DNA of 64,000 nucleotides from Bacteroidales bacterium. Lineage in GTDB: Bacteria > Bacteroidota > Bacteroidia > Bacteroidales > Lentimicrobiaceae. The translations under genes and the position numbers were made by a program. Below, piece after piece: positions 61,489 to 64,000 of the stretch (positions are counted from its first letter, which is position 1; every line of letters starts with the position of its first letter). A model generated the notes under the pieces. That model had not been told where the DNA came from, made no database searches, and was given only the letters and a program-made list of their open reading frames with translations. Location of the stretch: assembly GCA_016705005.1 (NCBI GenBank), contig JADIZB010000001.1, positions 868,001-932,000 on the forward strand, in the 5' to 3' direction.

Positions 61489-63999
61489 TTACTTCACGAT
61501 TACCCTGATTCCTTCGGAATGTGCCGCAAATTCAGGTGCATACATGCATTGCACACTGGTGATTCCGTTCGAGAACTCACCCTGCTGGGCAACAGTCAGC
61601 GGATATTCAAATATCCAGGTGCCTTTCGGCAGCCAGCTGAAAAAGAAGTTGGTTGCTGCATCGCGGGTGTTTTCGTAATAACCAAGCCCACCATTCCACC
61701 GGTACCCCGACAAGGTGTTGACAGGCTCAAAACCCGCCGCCCGCATATCTTTCAGGTGAACAAATTCAAGATCACGGTCGGTGCGTAATTCAACCCTGAC
61801 CACCAGCTGCTGGCCCACAGTAACGGGGTTATCCGGACCAATGGCTTCGAGCACCGGCCCTGAATCGGTATTTTTCTTTATAAACAGCTGCTTGCTGATT
61901 TTCAGCGGACTGTCGTGGGCTGTTACCTTGTCGAGGTTTTCGAAATACTGCCAGTAAAGAGCACCCCAGGCAGGTCCCTCAGTGGTTTTAACCACGGTGA
62001 CATTGCCCATCTGCGGCCTGATTTCCTGTCCGCCCCAGGAGGTTTTGAAATACCCTGTTCCGGCTTCTGCAGCAATATCCTGAACAGAAGGATCAATGGT
62101 TTGTCCGCCGAGTGAGATCTTAACACCGGCATCTGTCCGAAGCCAGTCGCCCCCGCGGAGCAACAGGGCATAAACCGCATCGGCGGTCGAACGCGAAGTG
62201 GCCCAGGATTGGGTTTGTTTCTGTTTCAGCAACCAGGTCTTCATCTGGTCGACAGCCCGGGGGTCATTACCCTGTTCTTCGAATAGTTCAATCAGCAGCG
62301 CCTGGGTTTCGACCGGCGCCTCATACCAGAACCAGCCACTGCGGTTGTCGCGCCAGTACATGCCCATTTCATCACTTTTCAATGACTTTTCGCGCAACGA
62401 TTTCAGGATGGCACCTGAAGTCTTTTTGTCACCACTTCGGCCGGACCACAGGGCAATCATCCCCTGCTGATAAAGTCCCTGGCTGGTCCAGTATTTCCGC
62501 GCCTGTCCGCTGAAGTAGGCTATGGCTTTTTCTGCTCTTTCTGGCGATTTTACCACATTGCCCAGATAACTCATGGCATAGAGGTATTGTATCTGATCCT
62601 GGCTGATGTGGTTCTTGTCCATATCATCCGGAAAATCCTTCAGGAGGCGCTCATAATCCTCGTTGAGACGTATTCCCAGGTAGTTCACAGCCTGCTGTAT
62701 CATTCCCCGTGAGGCCTCGTCCGTGTTCAGGTCAATAACTTTCAGGTAATTCAGTTTGCCGAACCCGGTCACAATCAACTGGGTGATATAGCGGCTCTCA
62801 GGCATACCTTCGAACCATGGCCATCCTCCGTTCGATGACTGGGTTTGTTGCAGCTTCACCGCGGCAGCCTCTTTTTCGCCGGCCATACGATTGAGGTCAA
62901 ACATCAGGGCTAGGCGTTGCTTCCTGGCCGATTCATTCCTGCCGTCCATCAGCCAGGGCGTTTCTTCGAGCAGAAGGGTTTTTAGCTCCTGGTTCTTTTC
63001 AAGGTTCGAAAGCAATGCATCGGGCGAAAGGTTCTTCCAGGTTTCGAAGACATTGCGGATCTTCGGACTGCTATTAGCGATGTAGGCAGCCAAAAGATTG
63101 GCATAGAGCCGGTTGAATGTCTGATCGGCGTTCTCACCTGTTTGTTCTGCCAGGTATGGCAAAGCCTGAACAGCATACCATGCCGGATTTGAGGTATACT
63201 CCAGGGTAAGACGGTGATTTCTCAGGGTGGTGCTTCCACCGGCCTGATCTGTCAGACTGCCGAAGCTGTAATTCTTTGTTTCATTTCCATTGATGGGCAG
63301 GGGAAGTGTTTCGGTGACCAGCATGCGGTTGGTCAATACCGGCAGCATCGACTCCTCCCCGTCGCTGTGATTTCCTGCCTGTGCGGTAATGCGCACCAAC
63401 ACAGCGCTGAGGCCACCTGGAATGGTGATTTCCCATTCAACGGAAGTATTTCCTGAAGGTTCAGCGTTGAAGGCTTTTGTAACATTAAGATTGTTCATCA
63501 GCAGGTCAACCGGATTCAGGGTAACCGCATTAAACAACTGCAACTTTGCCTCACCCTGTATCGGGTTCGAAGTGAGGTTACTCACTTTGGACTTTATTAC
63601 CATACGGTCGCCTTCCCTGAAAAAGCGGGGGAGATTGGGCGTCACCATCAGCTCTTTACGGGTAACCACCTCTTTGACAAACTGACCGTACCGCAGATCC
63701 TTCGAATGTGCCAGCCCCAAAAAATTCCAGCGGGTAAGCGCCTCCGGAACGGTAAATTCCACATTTACCCCACCCTGAGCATCGGTGGTGAGCTGAGGAT
63801 AAAAGAAAGCCGTCTCATTCAGGTTGCGGCGGATGGCTGGTTCGGGTGCAGAAGCCTTATTCTGATTTCCGGTTTCGCTGATGGTTTCTTCGGAGGGCAC
63901 TTTCGTTTTCTCATCCATTTGCATGGCAGCTTCAGGTAACGCCATCAGTTCATTATTGATAATACCTCCCTTTCGCATCTCCCTGCCTGCAAAACGACC
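61489..63999 (-). CDS. Alpha-2-macroglobulin family protein, 5' partial, thioester-less
   Basis: The frame is open to the window edge, so the N-terminus is missing; an internal ATG at 63978 is not the true start. The ~835 residues seen include the A2M domain (FFYPQLTTDAQGGVNVEFTV, PEALTRWNFLGLAHSKD), a macroglobulin-like domain (RFFREGDRMVIKSKVSNLTS), and the alpha-alpha-toroid TED domain (PYLAEQTGENADQTFNRLYA). Where thioester members have GCxEQ the sequence is LAEQ without the Cys, so it is not a covalent protease trap, resembling YfaS-type rather than YfhM-type proteins. Bacteroidota members are large exported lipoproteins or outer membrane proteins. The C-terminal domain ends with EFAAHSEGIRVIVK. 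Confidence 0.9.
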   Translation of the reverse strand, partial: GRFAGREMRKGGIINNELMALPEAAMQMDEKTKVPSEETISETGNQNKASAPEPAIRRNLNETAFFYPQLTTDAQGGVNVEFTVPEALTRWNFLGLAHSKDLRYGQFVKEVVTRKELMVTPNLPRFFREGDRMVIKSKVSNLTSNPIQGEAKLQLFNAVTLNPVDLLMNNLNVTKAFNAEPSGNTSVEWEITIPGGLSAVLVRITAQAGNHSDGEESMLPVLTNRMLVTETLPLPINGNETKNYSFGSLTDQAGGSTTLRNHRLTLEYTSNPAWYAVQALPYLAEQTGENADQTFNRLYANLLAAYIANSSPKIRNVFETWKNLSPDALLSNLEKNQELKTLLLEETPWLMDGRNESARKQRLALMFDLNRMAGEKEAAAVKLQQTQSSNGGWPWFEGMPESRYITQLIVTGFGKLNYLKVIDLNTDEASRGMIQQAVNYLGIRLNEDYERLLKDFPDDMDKNHISQDQIQYLYAMSYLGNVVKSPERAEKAIAYFSGQARKYWTSQGLYQQGMIALWSGRSGDKKTSGAILKSLREKSLKSDEMGMYWRDNRSGWFWYEAPVETQALLIELFEEQGNDPRAVDQMKTWLLKQKQTQSWATSRSTADAVYALLLRGGDWLRTDAGVKISLGGQTIDPSVQDIAAEAGTGYFKTSWGGQEIRPQMGNVTVVKTTEGPAWGALYWQYFENLDKVTAHDSPLKISKQLFIKKNTDSGPVLEAIGPDNPVTVGQQLVVRVELRTDRDLEFVHLKDMRAAGFEPVNTLSGYRWNGGLGYYENTRDAATNFFFSWLPKGTWIFEYPLTVAQQGEFSNGITSVQCMYAPEFAAHSEGIRVIVK

Positions 64000-64000
64000 A

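Overview
The window reads as chromosomal DNA of a member of the Bacteroidota, probably an environmental Bacteroidales-like lineage. Several independent signs agree: type IX secretion C-terminal domains (a gliding-motility-type one at 2-1741, type A ones at 19415-20245 and 45526-46968); a TonB-dependent receptor with a regulatory-like domain followed by a DUF4249 lipoprotein; LytS/LytTR signalling; a eukaryotic-like isoleucyl-tRNA synthetase; a DksA-like protein without zinc cysteines; the ftsX-DUF3098-uppP-truB gene order; and TAnnTTTG -7 promoter elements in front of several genes. Nothing identifies the species.

Layout. 0-1.7 kb: 3' end of a secreted lamin-tail-domain protein. 1.9-7.8 kb: a LytS-type kinase, its LytTR regulator, a TonB-dependent receptor with an unusual N-terminal extension, and a DUF4249 lipoprotein, probably one regulated uptake or surface-sensing unit. 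8-10 kb: small envelope proteins (lipoprotein, OB-fold protein, YceI) ending in a strong terminator. 10-12.1 kb: dnaG. 12.2-13.9 kb: REP-like hairpin repeats around a Y1 (HUH) transposase. 14-20.2 kb: a radical SAM protein fused to a DUF6873-like domain, peptidase T, an OPT-family transporter, and a T9SS cargo protein. 20.5-29.1 kb: housekeeping genes (ileS, dksA-like, lspA, truB, uppP, DUF3098, ftsX) and two unknowns.

29.6-37.2 kb is a three-gene phosphorelay cluster on the minus strand: a very large multi-PAS/GAF histidine kinase whose 5' end is broken by a frameshift, a lone receiver, and a receiver-kinase-receiver hybrid. 38.1-39.6 kb is a complete IS3-family element with inverted repeats, an AAC target duplication and an orfA/orfB slippery heptamer. 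It is followed by about 880 bp of homopolymer-rich G/T sequence that is most likely an assembly artefact, bracketed by two copies of a 143-bp repeat. 40.9-45.0 kb holds leuS and a queuosine-precursor transporter (yhhQ) separated by phased hairpin repeats. 45.5-49.2 kb holds a T9SS protein, two small DUF1801/DUF5655-type genes and a DUF559 nuclease.

49.7-54.8 kb is an AT-rich accessory island. Two paralogous small secreted/membrane proteins, each with the same ~293-bp upstream leader, flank an operon encoding a retropepsin-like aspartic protease with a frameshifted C-terminal PDZ domain and a helical secreted protein of unknown function. I consider this the best candidate for an undescribed system in the window. 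54.8-64 kb: two small unknown proteins, dense intergenic repeats, aspS, two tandem unknown secreted paralogs, a lipoprotein, and the 3' part of a thioester-less alpha-2-macroglobulin that runs off the window.

No rRNA, tRNA or CRISPR array was seen. Two homopolymer-type frameshifts and the garbled G/T tract suggest that sequence quality should be checked before biological conclusions are drawn from broken genes.
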